From positions 620,001-684,000 of the forward strand of contig NZ_FQWC01000001.1 in assembly GCF_900129555.1 (NCBI RefSeq): a stretch of DNA of 64,000 nt. The letters are read 5' to 3'. Shown one piece after another: positions 1 through 8,832 of this stretch; positions within the stretch are counted from its first letter, which is position 1; each line of letters opens with the position of its first letter. Source of the DNA: Flavobacterium defluvii (GTDB lineage: Bacteria; Bacteroidota; Bacteroidia; Flavobacteriales; Flavobacteriaceae). The position numbers and the translations under genes were made by a program. A model generated the notes under the pieces. It saw only the letters and a list, made by a program, of their open reading frames with translations, ran no database searches and had not been told where the DNA came from.

Positions 1-220
1 TGAAGAAGTAAGCTATATTGAAAAAGAAGCAAAAAGTGAAGTTGGACTTAAATTAAAAACATCTAACGTAAAGGTGGTTCGTTCTATTTTTGAACACTTT
101 GATTATGATGTTCTTCGTATTGACCGCGTTTCTTTTGCTGGTTTAACTAAGAAGAATCTTCCTAGAGGAAACTGGCGCTTTTTGACAGATCAGGAAATTA
201 TCAATTTGAAAAATTCTTAG
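1..220 (+). CDS. 23S rRNA pseudouridine synthase (RluF/RsuA family), C-terminal end
   Basis: Partial gene running in from the left edge; the open frame begins at base 2 and ends at TAG 218-220 (72 residues). The visible part contains FEHFDYDV and LPRGNWRFLT, which resemble the conserved C-terminal block of RluF/RluB/RsuA enzymes (EHFGY..V...LP.G.WR.LT). Family members isomerise a specific uridine in rRNA. The catalytic Asp lies upstream, outside the window, so the exact enzyme cannot be decided. Confidence 0.8.
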   Translation, partial: EEVSYIEKEAKSEVGLKLKTSNVKVVRSIFEHFDYDVLRIDRVSFAGLTKKNLPRGNWRFLTDQEIINLKNS

Positions 221-287
221 AAAATTTTTCAAATTAATCAAATACATTAAAATCCTGTTTTCTTTTGTAAAATGGGATTTTTTTTAT

Positions 288-896
288 TCAGAAACTGAAA
301 AAGTTGTGTCCGAAAAGTGTAAAGATTGATCTTCCGATGTTTTGATTTTTATCTTCAACGGTTTCGTAAGATGAAAATCCTAAGATGATTTTAATTCCGG
401 GCTGAATGCTGTTTAAAATATCTCTTTTTTGTTCTTCCAGCAGTAATTTTAAACTGTCAAGTAACTGGATATTATTTTTAAGATAAGAGATTACGAGTAA
501 TGCAGAGAAGTTAAGTATTTCGCGAGCAGTTTCGCTTTTGATGCCGACTTCGTTTGAAATCATTTCAGAAATTCTTCCTTTTTTATTGGTAAAGATTTCC
601 TTTAACAGTACGTTTCCTTCTAAGCGATAACAGTCGTCGACTGATAAAATTCTGCCGGAAGTAAAATCGACTTCCTGATAAAAATTAGAATTATCTTCAA
701 TTAGAGAGACTATTTCCTTATAAAAGCCTGACTCTTCGGCCTTATTATAGAGACCCATTAAAACTGTACCGATCGAAACATCAATTCCTTTGATTAGGAG
801 TGCATCATTTTCAAAATAAAATTTGTTTAGTTTTGAAACAACGTTTGAAGAAATAAAACGTCTAAGCTCAATTTGTAGGTTTGGGGTCATACTCAT
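288..896 (-). CDS. DUF937-like protein
   Basis: A 202-residue soluble protein without signal peptide or membrane segment. The stretch SIGTVLMGLYNKAEESGFYKE and the helical, Leu-rich remainder resemble the DUF937 family often found in Bacteroidota; no enzymatic motif is visible. It faces the preceding pseudouridine synthase gene and lies 279 bases downstream-facing from the DUF456 gene, so it is probably a single-gene unit. Function unknown. Confidence 0.65.
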   Translation of the reverse strand: MSMTPNLQIELRRFISSNVVSKLNKFYFENDALLIKGIDVSIGTVLMGLYNKAEESGFYKEIVSLIEDNSNFYQEVDFTSGRILSVDDCYRLEGNVLLKEIFTNKKGRISEMISNEVGIKSETAREILNFSALLVISYLKNNIQLLDSLKLLLEEQKRDILNSIQPGIKIILGFSSYETVEDKNQNIGRSIFTLFGHNFFSF

Positions 897-1175
897 AACT
901 TATTAGATAATAATTTATACTTATTCAAAATAATCGATAAAGTGGGGCTTTTTATCGTTAATCAGGATAAAAATATAAAATATTTTAACATATCCAAAAA
1001 ATAAGTTAAGAATTTACACTTAATATTATAACCACTTTAACACTTAGAAACTCTAAATGCCAGTAAATATAACCCTTTCGTAATCAAAGCAAAGTGAATT
1101 ATTTTTCTTCAAAAACTTCAAATTTTTCTTAAAAAAAATAAAAAATAAGAAAAAAGCTAAGTATTTGTTATATAA

Positions 1176-1676
1176 TTAAAATAATATGTTTCGATATTCC
1201 CATGTTGTGTGAATAAAAATTCCAAGATAAACAATACAAAACATAAAGTTTATAAAACTTGATGCTAAGAACCCTAAAAGGGAACCTGTTGCGGCTTTAA
1301 ATGCTCTTTTGTGGTTTGTAGAATCAAAAATTAGCTCTCCTATAAACGCTCCAACAAATGGACCTATGATTACTCCAAACGGTATTGGTGCCAAAATTCC
1401 AACGATTAAACCAATGTTGGTTCCCCAGACTCCATAGGAACTTCCGCCAAATTTTTTGGTTCCTTTTGCGGGAATAATATAATCTAAAACTGTAATGATT
1501 ATGGTTATCAAAAGTGATATTCCTAAAACCCAGTAATTATTATCTACTGCTTTTGTTAAATATAATAGCAATAAACCAATCCAACTGCATGAAAGTCCCG
1601 GTAAAACAGGCAGAAAACTCCCTAGCATTCCTATAATCATGCATATAAAACCTAATGTAAATAATAGTAAATCCAT
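1176..1676 (-). CDS. DUF456 domain membrane protein
   Basis: A 166-residue integral membrane protein with about five hydrophobic segments. The N-terminal GMLGSFLPVLPGL and the later GPFVGAFIGEL repeat are hallmarks of DUF456 proteins, whose role is unknown. The start at 1676 opens directly with a membrane helix. It is divergent from the secreted-protein gene at 1727, with only 50 bases between the two start codons, so the two promoters overlap. Confidence 0.85.
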   Translation of the reverse strand: MDLLLFTLGFICMIIGMLGSFLPVLPGLSCSWIGLLLLYLTKAVDNNYWVLGISLLITIIITVLDYIIPAKGTKKFGGSSYGVWGTNIGLIVGILAPIPFGVIIGPFVGAFIGELIFDSTNHKRAFKAATGSLLGFLASSFINFMFCIVYLGIFIHTTWEYRNILF

Positions 1677-1726
1677 ATGTTTTTGTAATTTTGTACTTAC
1701 AATTTTATAAATATATTTAATTTAAG

Positions 1727-2110
1727 ATGCGAAGCTTTTTTCACTTGGTTGTTTTTTTATTCCTGATTTCTTCTATCAGCTTCTCTGCTTGTGCACAAAG
1801 CAAAAAACTTTCTGTTGACGATCAATTGCTGCAAGACAGTCTTTATACCAGCAGCAAGAAAAAAATAATGAATTTCTCAATGAAAGAATTTGATACGCTT
1901 TTCTTTGAATTTTTTAGTCGTAAAAATGATCCTAATACTCTTTTAACTAAAACCGAATTTTACAATTATACGGTACAGATTGCTGCATTTTCTGATCGTC
2001 TGGCAAAATTATACCCTGACCAAAAAGAAGTTGCGGCTCAAAACAAGGAACACTGGCTTTCTGAAAGTTATGAAGATTATTTAGAATACAAAGCTTCTCA
2101 AAAAAAATAG
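1727..2110 (+). CDS. Small secreted protein, unknown function
   Basis: A 127-residue protein with a hydrophobic signal sequence (residues 1-24, SISFSACAQ) which can be read either as a lipobox (FSAC) or as an ordinary cleavage site (ACAQ). The mature part is charged and helical, with no recognised domain. It is followed 49 bases later by another exported protein gene on the same strand and may be co-transcribed with it. Confidence 0.7.
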   Translation: MRSFFHLVVFLFLISSISFSACAQSKKLSVDDQLLQDSLYTSSKKKIMNFSMKEFDTLFFEFFSRKNDPNTLLTKTEFYNYTVQIAAFSDRLAKLYPDQKEVAAQNKEHWLSESYEDYLEYKASQKK

Positions 2111-2159
2111 TTGTATTTTTATACTTTAAATCACTTTTATTCAATTCAACATCAAAGCC

Positions 2160-2645
2160 TTGAAGCATTTTTTTATTTTTTTAGCTTTTATTTTTTTTAA
2201 TTCTTGTCAATATATTGAGAAGCAGGTTCCGTCTGAAAAAGAATTGCTTCAAAAAGAGCTAAAATCTATAAACTGGAAGGAAGTTGATGAATATCCAACT
2301 GTTGCTGATTGTGAAACTATTACTGAAAAAAAACAGCGTCAGAAATGTTTTTTTGATGTTATTTCTAAGCTTATTCAGGAGAAATTAGATGTCGATAGTT
2401 TGTCTATTTTGTATCCGGATCTTGATACGATACAAGTAAAAGTAACTGTTTTTCCTAATTCGAAAATGAAGTTTGAACCAGATTTCCAAAAAGATTCTGT
2501 TGCTTACGATACCATTCGAATAGACAGTATTCTTCGTGCTCGTTTGGTCAATTTTCCTAAAGTAAATCCTGCAATAAAACGAGGACTTCCGGTAAAAACC
2601 CAATTTATTCTACCCGTTATTATTAAAGAAAAAGACAAAAAGTAA
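2160..2645 (+). CDS. TonB C-terminal-like lipoprotein
   Basis: A 161-residue protein starting at TTG 2160, the first start before the signal sequence; lipobox IFFNSC puts the lipid anchor at Cys16. The mature part has the pattern EYPTVADCE...KCFFDVISKLIQ and ends AIKRGLPVKTQFILPVII, the layout of TonB-C-like domains frequent in flavobacteria. Unlike true TonB it has no N-terminal transmembrane anchor or Pro-rich spacer, so a role in energy transduction is doubtful. It converges on the glycosyltransferase gene with 14 bases between stops. Confidence 0.7.
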   Translation: MKHFFIFLAFIFFNSCQYIEKQVPSEKELLQKELKSINWKEVDEYPTVADCETITEKKQRQKCFFDVISKLIQEKLDVDSLSILYPDLDTIQVKVTVFPNSKMKFEPDFQKDSVAYDTIRIDSILRARLVNFPKVNPAIKRGLPVKTQFILPVIIKEKDKK

Positions 2646-2659
2646 TTTTTTACGGGTAA

Positions 2660-3763
2660 TTATTTTTTAAACTGACGGTCTTTCCATTCATAAGAACCAA
2701 ACAAACTGTACAAAGCCACAACTGAACTGAAAAAAGGATAAAATAAACTGCTCAGTAAAAGACTTTTAATTCTGTTTTCAGTTAAAAATTGATTCGTAAT
2801 AGAAAGCAAAATAAAGTCCACAACGAATTTAAAAAAGGCATACAAAACCCAAATTGGATAACTTAAAGTTCCAAAAAGAAATAGAATAAACGTAATTACA
2901 AAACTCAAATTTCCGAAGAAAACAATTATCCCCAGAAACTTTCCAAAATTACTTTTGTACGAACTTGTTTTTGCCGCCCAGCGTACTCTTTGATGAAAAA
3001 GAGCTTTCCAAGTTTCTGTTGGTTTTGTAATAATAACGGCTTCTTTAGCTTTTAAATAATGAACTTCTTTTGGGAATTTTTCAATGGCTTTTTGCAATAA
3101 AAAAACATCGTCGCCGCTTGCAATTTTATCATTTCCATCAAAACCATTTAGGGTTTCAAAAAGTGATTTTGTGTAAGCAAAATTGGCTCCGTTGCACATG
3201 AAACCTTTGTTGAGACCAAAACTTCCAATTGTTGCGCCTTGCAGACTGATTAGATCTAATTGTTGAAAATGATCTAAAAAAGAATTTCCACAATTATACG
3301 TCACCGCTCCGGCAAGCATAGAAACTTTATTCTCCTGTATATAATTATCAAAAGTTAAAAGCCAGTTTTTGGGAACAATACAATCGGCATCTGTTGTAAT
3401 TACCCAATTGGTTTTTACATGATTCATTGCCGTAGTTATCGCATCTTTTTTTGGTGAATTTGAAAGACGAATATTATCTATAATTGATAATTGATAATTA
3501 ACAATTGATGATTGAAATTTTTCATTTGAAGAATCATCAACTAAAATTACTTCGAATAAATCTGTCGGGTAATTTAAGTTTGAAAAACTGTTTAAAAGCT
3601 TCGGAAGATTTTCTTCCTCGTTTCGGAAAGGCACTATTATCGTAAAACTTGTCTTTGGACTTAAACTTTTATTTTGATATTTTTTTACTTTGAAAAACCC
3701 CTGTATAAGCGAACCAATGGTTATCGCATAAATGATTAATATTTCAAATAAACCAAAAATCAT
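2660..3763 (-). CDS. Family 2 glycosyltransferase, membrane-anchored
   Basis: A 367-residue GT-A glycosyltransferase: N-terminal helix (1-22), nucleotide-binding entry VPFRNEEENLP near 44, VDDSS at 76, the DxD metal-binding motif TTDADC near 125, and the processive-type QRVRW at 258-262, followed by three C-terminal helices. It probably transfers a sugar from a nucleotide donor to a lipid or polymer acceptor at the inner membrane. It overlaps the upstream gene by 4 bases (ATGA), so the two are translationally coupled. Residues 86-95 are encoded by an intergenic-type AT repeat (separate entry). Confidence 0.88.
   Translation of the reverse strand: MIFGLFEILIIYAITIGSLIQGFFKVKKYQNKSLSPKTSFTIIVPFRNEEENLPKLLNSFSNLNYPTDLFEVILVDDSSNEKFQSSIVNYQLSIIDNIRLSNSPKKDAITTAMNHVKTNWVITTDADCIVPKNWLLTFDNYIQENKVSMLAGAVTYNCGNSFLDHFQQLDLISLQGATIGSFGLNKGFMCNGANFAYTKSLFETLNGFDGNDKIASGDDVFLLQKAIEKFPKEVHYLKAKEAVIITKPTETWKALFHQRVRWAAKTSSYKSNFGKFLGIIVFFGNLSFVITFILFLFGTLSYPIWVLYAFFKFVVDFILLSITNQFLTENRIKSLLLSSLFYPFFSSVVALYSLFGSYEWKDRQFKK
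3479..3508 (-). repeat. AT-rich dispersed repeat inside the glycosyltransferase gene
   Basis: The bases read ataattgataattgataat followed by taacaattga and encode SIVNYQLSII (residues 86-95), between the VDDSS block and the next conserved stretch. The same AATTGATAATT-like units are typical of flavobacterial intergenic DNA, and a similar run (caattcacaattcacaa) is seen at 54720-54765. The frame is kept, so the enzyme carries a tolerated insertion. Confidence 0.6.
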
Positions 3764-4704
3764 TCTGCAGTTTTGGTTTTAAAATTCAACACAAAATAAC
3801 TTCCTAAAACTACTGGCAATACTACATTCAAAAACCACATTAAAGTGCTTATGAAAATTACAATCCATTCGTTTACACCAAGAATTCCGAAGAAATAAAT
3901 AGCTACACTTCCTTTTACAGCAAAATCTAAAAACTGAAAAGTGGGTAAAGATGAAGCTAAAAAGTAAACTGAAGTTATCGCTGCTATTAAAGTTAAATAA
4001 GGCAGATCTACATCAAACCCCAGAAATAAAAAGTAATATTGATGTGAGAAAACTAAATATCTTAAAATCCCTAAAATAATATTTCTTTGATGAATGGGTT
4101 TTGGAATTTCATTGATTTTATGAATTAGTTTTTCAATCGAATATCCTTTTACCTTAATCTTTTTGATTGAAAAAAGTATAATCAGAATTAATAAAAAACC
4201 GCCAAATAAGATTAAAACTGTTTTGGTTGTAATTACATTAAATTGTGCGTTGAAATAGAGCAATCCGAAAATTCCAAAAATGATCGTCAAAATCATCTGG
4301 ATTCCGTTGCAGATTAAGTTCAGGAAAACTACTCTTTTGGCTTCCGTTTTTGGATAATATAACGCTTTTCCTGCATACTCTCCTACTCCGTTTGGTGTAA
4401 AAATCCCTGCTGTTAAAGCTGCTAAAACCTGTTTTGTGGCTTCGTAAACTGAAATTTGGTGTATTACTTTGGCAAGATTCTGCCATTTTAAAATCTCAAA
4501 ATAACGATTTAAAACACTCAAAAGCAATATAAACGAGATCCCTAAAACCGACTGGTTTTTACGAAATAATACAATAAATTTCTGCCAGTCCAGTTTATCG
4601 TTATTCGCCAGCTGATTATAGATAAAATAAAATGCGCCGCCAACAATTAAAAGTTTGGCTAGAAGAACGAGGAATTGCTTAGCTTTGTGAGGAATTGAAA
4701 TCAT
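3760..4704 (-). CDS. Lysylphosphatidylglycerol synthase TM-domain/UPF0104 family protein
   Basis: A polytopic membrane protein of 314 residues with about eight helices. The N-terminal half carries the RYFEILKWQNLAK and GIFTPNGVGEYAGKALYYP signatures of the UPF0104/LPG-synthase transmembrane domain (flippase-like, no synthase domain). The ATG at 4704 is chosen because the helix begins soon after MISIPHKAK; an upstream ATG at 4722 would add a Cys-rich hexapeptide. The 4-base overlap with the glycosyltransferase suggests they act on the same lipid-linked glycan. Confidence 0.82.
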   Translation of the reverse strand: MISIPHKAKQFLVLLAKLLIVGGAFYFIYNQLANNDKLDWQKFIVLFRKNQSVLGISFILLLSVLNRYFEILKWQNLAKVIHQISVYEATKQVLAALTAGIFTPNGVGEYAGKALYYPKTEAKRVVFLNLICNGIQMILTIIFGIFGLLYFNAQFNVITTKTVLILFGGFLLILIILFSIKKIKVKGYSIEKLIHKINEIPKPIHQRNIILGILRYLVFSHQYYFLFLGFDVDLPYLTLIAAITSVYFLASSLPTFQFLDFAVKGSVAIYFFGILGVNEWIVIFISTLMWFLNVVLPVVLGSYFVLNFKTKTAE

Positions 4705-4740
4705 GCCGCAAAAGTAACACAAAGTATTGTAATAATGCTA

Positions 4741-4822
4741 TTCCACAAAGATTCGCAAAGTAATCACAAAGATGCACAGAGAAATTTTGTGAATCTCTGT
4801 GTAATCTTAGTGTAACTTGGCG
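4741..4822. repeat. Intergenic inverted repeat of the CACAAAG/CTTTG type
   Basis: The text ccacaaagattcgcaaag then gatgcacagagaaattttgtg then aatctctgtgtaatcttag contains mutually complementary arms (cacagaga / tctctgtg, acaaagat / atcttagtg). It fills most of the gap before ruvC. The same word family recurs at 19.9, 20.6, 25.3, 30.9, 31.6 and 50.3 kb. Confidence 0.6.
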
Positions 4823-4836
4823 TAATAACTTAAAAA

Positions 4837-5391
4837 TTGACAAAAGAACGCATCATATTAGGTATTGACCCCGGAACGACAATCATGGGTTTTGGATTAA
4901 TTAGAGTCATCAATAAAAAAATGGAATTTCTGCAATTGAATGAATTGCAGCTTTCCAAATATGATAATCATTACCAAAAACTAAAAATCATTTTTGAGCG
5001 AACTATCGAATTAATCGAAACACATTGTCCTGATGAAATTGCGATTGAAGCTCCTTTCTTTGGCAAAAACGTTCAGTCGATGCTAAAATTAGGACGCGCA
5101 CAAGGTGTTGCAATGGCAGCAGGACTTTCAAGAGGTATCCCGATTACTGAATACGAACCAAAAAAAATAAAAATGGCAATTACCGGAAACGGAAACGCCA
5201 GCAAAGAACAAGTTGCTAAAATGCTGCAACAGCTTTTAGGTTTAAAAGAATTACCCAAAAATCTGGATTCAACAGATGGTTTGGCCGCAGCAGTTTGTCA
5301 TCATTTCAATTCTGGAAAAGTTATCGCTGGAAAAAGCTATTCTGGCTGGGATGCTTTTGTAAAACAAAATGAGGATAAGATTCGAAAATAA
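4837..5391 (+). CDS. ruvC: Crossover junction endodeoxyribonuclease RuvC
   Basis: A 184-residue Holliday-junction resolvase. The RNase H-like fold is recognised from GIDPGTTIMGFG, IAIEAPFFGKNVQS and DSTDGLAAAVCHH, giving the acidic quartet D11, E71, D144 and D147. The likely start is TTG 4837 because there is no in-frame ATG before the essential Asp. It stands alone here, away from ruvA and ruvB, as is usual in Bacteroidota. Confidence 0.96.
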   Translation: MTKERIILGIDPGTTIMGFGLIRVINKKMEFLQLNELQLSKYDNHYQKLKIIFERTIELIETHCPDEIAIEAPFFGKNVQSMLKLGRAQGVAMAAGLSRGIPITEYEPKKIKMAITGNGNASKEQVAKMLQQLLGLKELPKNLDSTDGLAAAVCHHFNSGKVIAGKSYSGWDAFVKQNEDKIRK

Positions 5392-5430
5392 TTATATTTG
5401 TCGTAATTAATCCAAAACCCCAACTTTCCA

Positions 5431-6288
5431 ATGACAAAATTTAAAGTTATTGCGTTCGTTCTATTTACGGCGCTTATTTCATCATGTTCTTCTAATGACG
5501 GTAGTGATGATAATTCATCTTCAGAAACTTATTTCAATTTTACTTACGACAGTAAAGCACAAAAAATAAAAACATGGGAGGCGCAAAAACAAGGCGATCT
5601 CATAGAAGTTATGGGAACATCTGAAGAAGGAATCGCAATTGATTTTAAATTTAATGCCTATGGAAATCTTTATCAAGCCAGTACAAATCCTGTAACAAAT
5701 AATAATATTCCATGGCTGCAGGCTTCAGAAAATTTTACTTCTAATACTTTTACCTTTACGTTAGAAAACCTAAATACCACAAATAAAACAGTTCAGGTAA
5801 AATTTTCAGGAAAAGTATATGAAGATGGTTACGATTACGAATCAAACTTTGTTAACGTAAGCGGTTCATTTAAAGTTTCTTATAAAGAAATTACTCCACA
5901 AATTGAAGGTCTTGGTACTTCTGCTAAAATTGATGGAAAAGACTGGCATGGTTTATCATTTGACGGTACAATCGAAAATCAGGAAACAAAAATAATTTAT
6001 GTTGAAAACGACGGTGAGTATACAATTGGTATTGCTTTCCCTGATTATGATGCAAAAACAGGAACTTACAATTTTACAAGCAACAACAATGCTTATAGAA
6101 TTACTTTTCAAAAATACGATACAGCAACTCACCAAAACATTAATTATAATGTATCGGGTACTGTTACATTCACAACCCTGAATGACATTTTAGCCGCTGG
6201 AACATTTAGCTTAACAGCTACGAATCCGGAGACGAATGCAAAAATTACTATTTCGAATGGTACTTTCAAAGAAAGCGCATCATTCTAA
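5431..6288 (+). CDS. Lipoprotein of unknown function (beta-rich)
   Basis: A 285-residue lipoprotein: signal peptide with lipobox LISSC (Cys19) followed by a Ser/Asp/Asn-rich tether SSNDGSDDNSSS, typical of surface-exposed Bacteroidota lipoproteins. Two similar beta-rich halves follow, each including a Trp/Gly-containing strand and a calycin-like TFTL/FSLT pattern; it resembles the DUF6252 group of flavobacterial lipoproteins. It is followed by a strong terminator, so it is probably monocistronic. Confidence 0.72.
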   Translation: MTKFKVIAFVLFTALISSCSSNDGSDDNSSSETYFNFTYDSKAQKIKTWEAQKQGDLIEVMGTSEEGIAIDFKFNAYGNLYQASTNPVTNNNIPWLQASENFTSNTFTFTLENLNTTNKTVQVKFSGKVYEDGYDYESNFVNVSGSFKVSYKEITPQIEGLGTSAKIDGKDWHGLSFDGTIENQETKIIYVENDGEYTIGIAFPDYDAKTGTYNFTSNNNAYRITFQKYDTATHQNINYNVSGTVTFTTLNDILAAGTFSLTATNPETNAKITISNGTFKESASF

Positions 6289-6330
6289 TAAAAAAAATAT
6301 AATTTATCACTAATTACTATTGAATATTGA

Positions 6331-6358
6331 AGAGCAAGATTTAACTTGCTCTTTTTTT
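6331..6358 (+). terminator. Rho-independent terminator after the lipoprotein gene
   Basis: Perfect 8-bp stem AGAGCAAG/CTTGCTCT with a 6-base loop, followed by seven T. The T-run ends three bases before the hemW ATG at 6362. Confidence 0.85.
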
Positions 6359-6361
6359 ATT

Positions 6362-7516
6362 ATGTCAGGTATCTACATTCATATTCCTTTTTGCAAACAG
6401 GCTTGCCATTACTGCGACTTTCATTTTTCTACTTCAATGAAAAAGAAAGACGAAATGGTTTTGGTTTTAGCCAAAGAAATTGGCATGCGAAAAAATGAGC
6501 TTCTAGACTCAGCTCGAAGTGACAATGAGATTGTAGAAACTATATATTTTGGCGGAGGAACTCCTTCGGTTTTATCAAATGACGAAATAAACTTTTTAAT
6601 TTCTGAAGTTTATAAGAACTATAAAGTTGCAGCAAATCCTGAAATTACACTTGAAGCCAATCCAGATGATTTATCTGCTGAGCGAATTTTCGAATTATCT
6701 AAAAGTCCGATAAACAGATTAAGCATCGGAATTCAGTCTTTTTATGAAGAAGATTTGAAGATGATGAATCGCGCTCATAATTCGGCGGAAGCCAAAAAAT
6801 GCCTGGAAGAAGCAACTAAATATTTCGATAATATTTCGCTGGATTTAATTTACGGAATTCCGGGAATGAGCGACGAAATGTGGAGAAATAATGTCCAAAC
6901 GGCTTTAGATTTTGGCATTCCGCATATTTCGAGTTATGCTTTGACGGTTGAGCCAAAAACAGCTTTGAGCAAATTAATTCAAACCGGAAAAATTGCTGAA
7001 CCTCAGGATGAAGTGGCTTCCAATCATTTTATGATTTTGGTTGAAATGCTTCAAAAAAATGGTTTCATTCATTACGAACTATCCAATTTTGGAAAAGAAA
7101 ATTATTTCTCTAAAAACAATTCGGCTTACTGGCTGGGCAAAAAATATATCGGAATCGGCCCTTCGGCTCATAGTTATGATGGTGAAAAAAGAGGTTGGAA
7201 TATTGCAAATAATTCTCTGTATTTAAAAGCAATTCAAAACGACGAACTTCCAATTGAAACTGAGATTTTAACCATTTCAGACCGTTATAACGAATATATT
7301 ATGACGGGATTAAGAACCATTTGGGGCGTTTCTCTAGAAAGAATTGAAAAGGAATTTGGCTTGGAATATTTGAATTATCTGAAAAAACAATCTCAGAAAT
7401 TCCTGAACGACAATTTGCTTTCAATTGAAAATAACATTCTAAAACCAACTCCAAAAGGAAAATTTTTAACAGATGGAATTGCAAGTGATCTGTTTTATTT
7501 AAATTTGGAAGAATAA
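6362..7516 (+). CDS. hemW: Radical SAM heme chaperone HemW
   Basis: A 384-residue radical SAM protein. IPFCKQACHYCDFHF gives the 4Fe-4S ligands C11, C15 and C18 with the F after the last Cys pair typical of HemW; GGGTPS and EANPDDL follow, and the C-terminal HemN-like domain is present. HemW proteins carry heme rather than act as coproporphyrinogen oxidase. An upstream start at 6320 would place the whole terminator hairpin inside the coding region, so ATG 6362 is preferred. Confidence 0.93.
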   Translation: MSGIYIHIPFCKQACHYCDFHFSTSMKKKDEMVLVLAKEIGMRKNELLDSARSDNEIVETIYFGGGTPSVLSNDEINFLISEVYKNYKVAANPEITLEANPDDLSAERIFELSKSPINRLSIGIQSFYEEDLKMMNRAHNSAEAKKCLEEATKYFDNISLDLIYGIPGMSDEMWRNNVQTALDFGIPHISSYALTVEPKTALSKLIQTGKIAEPQDEVASNHFMILVEMLQKNGFIHYELSNFGKENYFSKNNSAYWLGKKYIGIGPSAHSYDGEKRGWNIANNSLYLKAIQNDELPIETEILTISDRYNEYIMTGLRTIWGVSLERIEKEFGLEYLNYLKKQSQKFLNDNLLSIENNILKPTPKGKFLTDGIASDLFYLNLEE

Positions 7517-7517
7517 A

Positions 7518-7602
7518 AATTAGACGCTGATTAAACGGATGCAGGCAACGCTGATAAATCCGTAGAAATCCGCGTTAGAATATCCGTAAAATCCGTGTTC
7601 CA
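7518..7602. repeat. Intergenic repeat of the ATCCGT/ATCTGTG type
   Basis: Between hemW and the cyclase gene: gacgctgattaaacggatg and further atccgtagaaatccgcg, atatccgtaaaatccgtg. Arms such as aacggat / atccgt and acgctgat / atccgcg are complementary or repeated. It belongs to the same family as copies at 45.8, 49.8 and 51.8 kb. Confidence 0.55.
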
Positions 7603-7603
7603 A

Positions 7604-8371
7604 ATGATTGCAATTCTTGACAATAAATATCAAATCGATTTATCAAAACCCATTGATATTTCTATTCCTTTAACAAATACAGACGAAAACCCAATTGCCT
7701 GGTATATCGAAAAACCAGTTATTGAACCCGTAGTTTTTGGAGATTGGATTGGGAAAGTTTCGGAAGGAAAATCATCTACGAATTTTAATAATATTTTCTT
7801 CAACCCGCATGGGCATGGAACGCACACGGAATGTTTGGGGCATATTACGAATGATTTTTATAGTATTAATCAATCACTTAAACAGTTTTTCTTTACAGCA
7901 AAATTGATTACGGTTGAGCCTGAGAAAATTGGAGACGATTTTGTGATTACTAAAGAAAGCATTTCGACTTCGCTCAATGTGACAAACGAGGCTTTAATAA
8001 TTCGAACAATTCCTAATTCAAAAGATAAAAGATCAAGAAAATATTCGAATACAAATCCGCCTTATTTGTCTGAAGACGCTGCAATTTTCATCCGCGAAAG
8101 CGAAATTCAGCATTTACTGATTGATTTGCCAAGTGTTGACAAAGAACATGATGAAGGAAAATTATTGGCTCATAAAGCTTTTTGGAATGTGAAAGACACG
8201 CATAATCTAAATTCTGACGCAAGATTAAACGCCACAATTACAGAAATGATTTATGTTCCTGAAGAAATTGAAGACGGAAATTATATTCTAAATCTTCAAA
8301 TCGCTTCATTCGAAAACGACGCAAGTCCATCAAAACCAATATTATATAAAATTTCAGATTTTAGATTGTAG
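7604..8371 (+). CDS. Cyclase family protein (kynurenine formamidase-like)
   Basis: A 255-residue metal-dependent hydrolase fold of the cyclase family (Pfam Cyclase). The metal-binding signature HxHGTHTE is at residues 69-76 (HGHGTHTE) and a further conserved block LLIDLPSVDKEHDEG carries Asp and His. Relatives hydrolyse N-formylkynurenine or cyclic amides; the substrate here cannot be read from sequence. ATG 7604 is preferred over GTG 7595, which falls within the repeat. The last residues (SDFRL) are encoded by an intergenic-type repeat. Confidence 0.85.
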   Translation: MIAILDNKYQIDLSKPIDISIPLTNTDENPIAWYIEKPVIEPVVFGDWIGKVSEGKSSTNFNNIFFNPHGHGTHTECLGHITNDFYSINQSLKQFFFTAKLITVEPEKIGDDFVITKESISTSLNVTNEALIIRTIPNSKDKRSRKYSNTNPPYLSEDAAIFIRESEIQHLLIDLPSVDKEHDEGKLLAHKAFWNVKDTHNLNSDARLNATITEMIYVPEEIEDGNYILNLQIASFENDASPSKPILYKISDFRL

Positions 8372-8430
8372 ATTTTAGATTACTCTACTGCAAAAAATCT
8401 AAAATCTGAACTATAAAATCTAAAATTAAA
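8353..8430. repeat. AATCTAAAATCT inverted repeat overlapping a gene end
   Basis: tcagattttagattgtag followed by attttagatt pairs with aatctaaaatctga and aaaatctaaaat downstream. The left arm includes the last codons and the stop codon of the cyclase gene, showing that the repeat spread into the coding end. Confidence 0.6.
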
Positions 8431-8832
8431 ATGATTACTGTCTCTACAGATAAAACAAAACTCGACGTTCCGTTTATACAGAACTTTTTAAAAGACATTT
8501 ATTGGGCAGCCGGACGAACTATCGACGAAGTTCAGCGCACAATTGATGCTTCGGTTTGTTTTGGAATTTATTTGGATGACAAACAAATTGGTTTTGCACG
8601 CGTCATAACTGATTATGTCGTTTTTGCTTATTTAATGGATGTTTTTATTGATGAAAAACACCGTGGAAAAGGCTATTCATCCATTTTAATCGAAACAATG
8701 ATGAATGATCCTCAATTGCAAGAAGTAAAAATCTGGCGACTGGCGACAACTGATGCACACTTTTTATACGAAAAATTCGGATTTACAAAACTGAATCATC
8801 CTGAAAAGATGATGGAAAAAATAATCAAATGA
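8431..8832 (+). CDS. GNAT family N-acetyltransferase
   Basis: A 133-residue GCN5-related acetyltransferase. The acetyl-CoA-binding motif A is VFIDEKHRGKGYSSILIE (R/Q-x-x-G-x-G/A form HRGKGYS, about residues 77-83), preceded by the beta-4 strand FAYLMDVF and followed by LATTDAHFLYEKFGF, a common ending of the fold. The substrate is unknown. Its last four bases overlap the next gene (ATGA), so the two are translationally coupled. Confidence 0.88.
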   Translation: MITVSTDKTKLDVPFIQNFLKDIYWAAGRTIDEVQRTIDASVCFGIYLDDKQIGFARVITDYVVFAYLMDVFIDEKHRGKGYSSILIETMMNDPQLQEVKIWRLATTDAHFLYEKFGFTKLNHPEKMMEKIIK

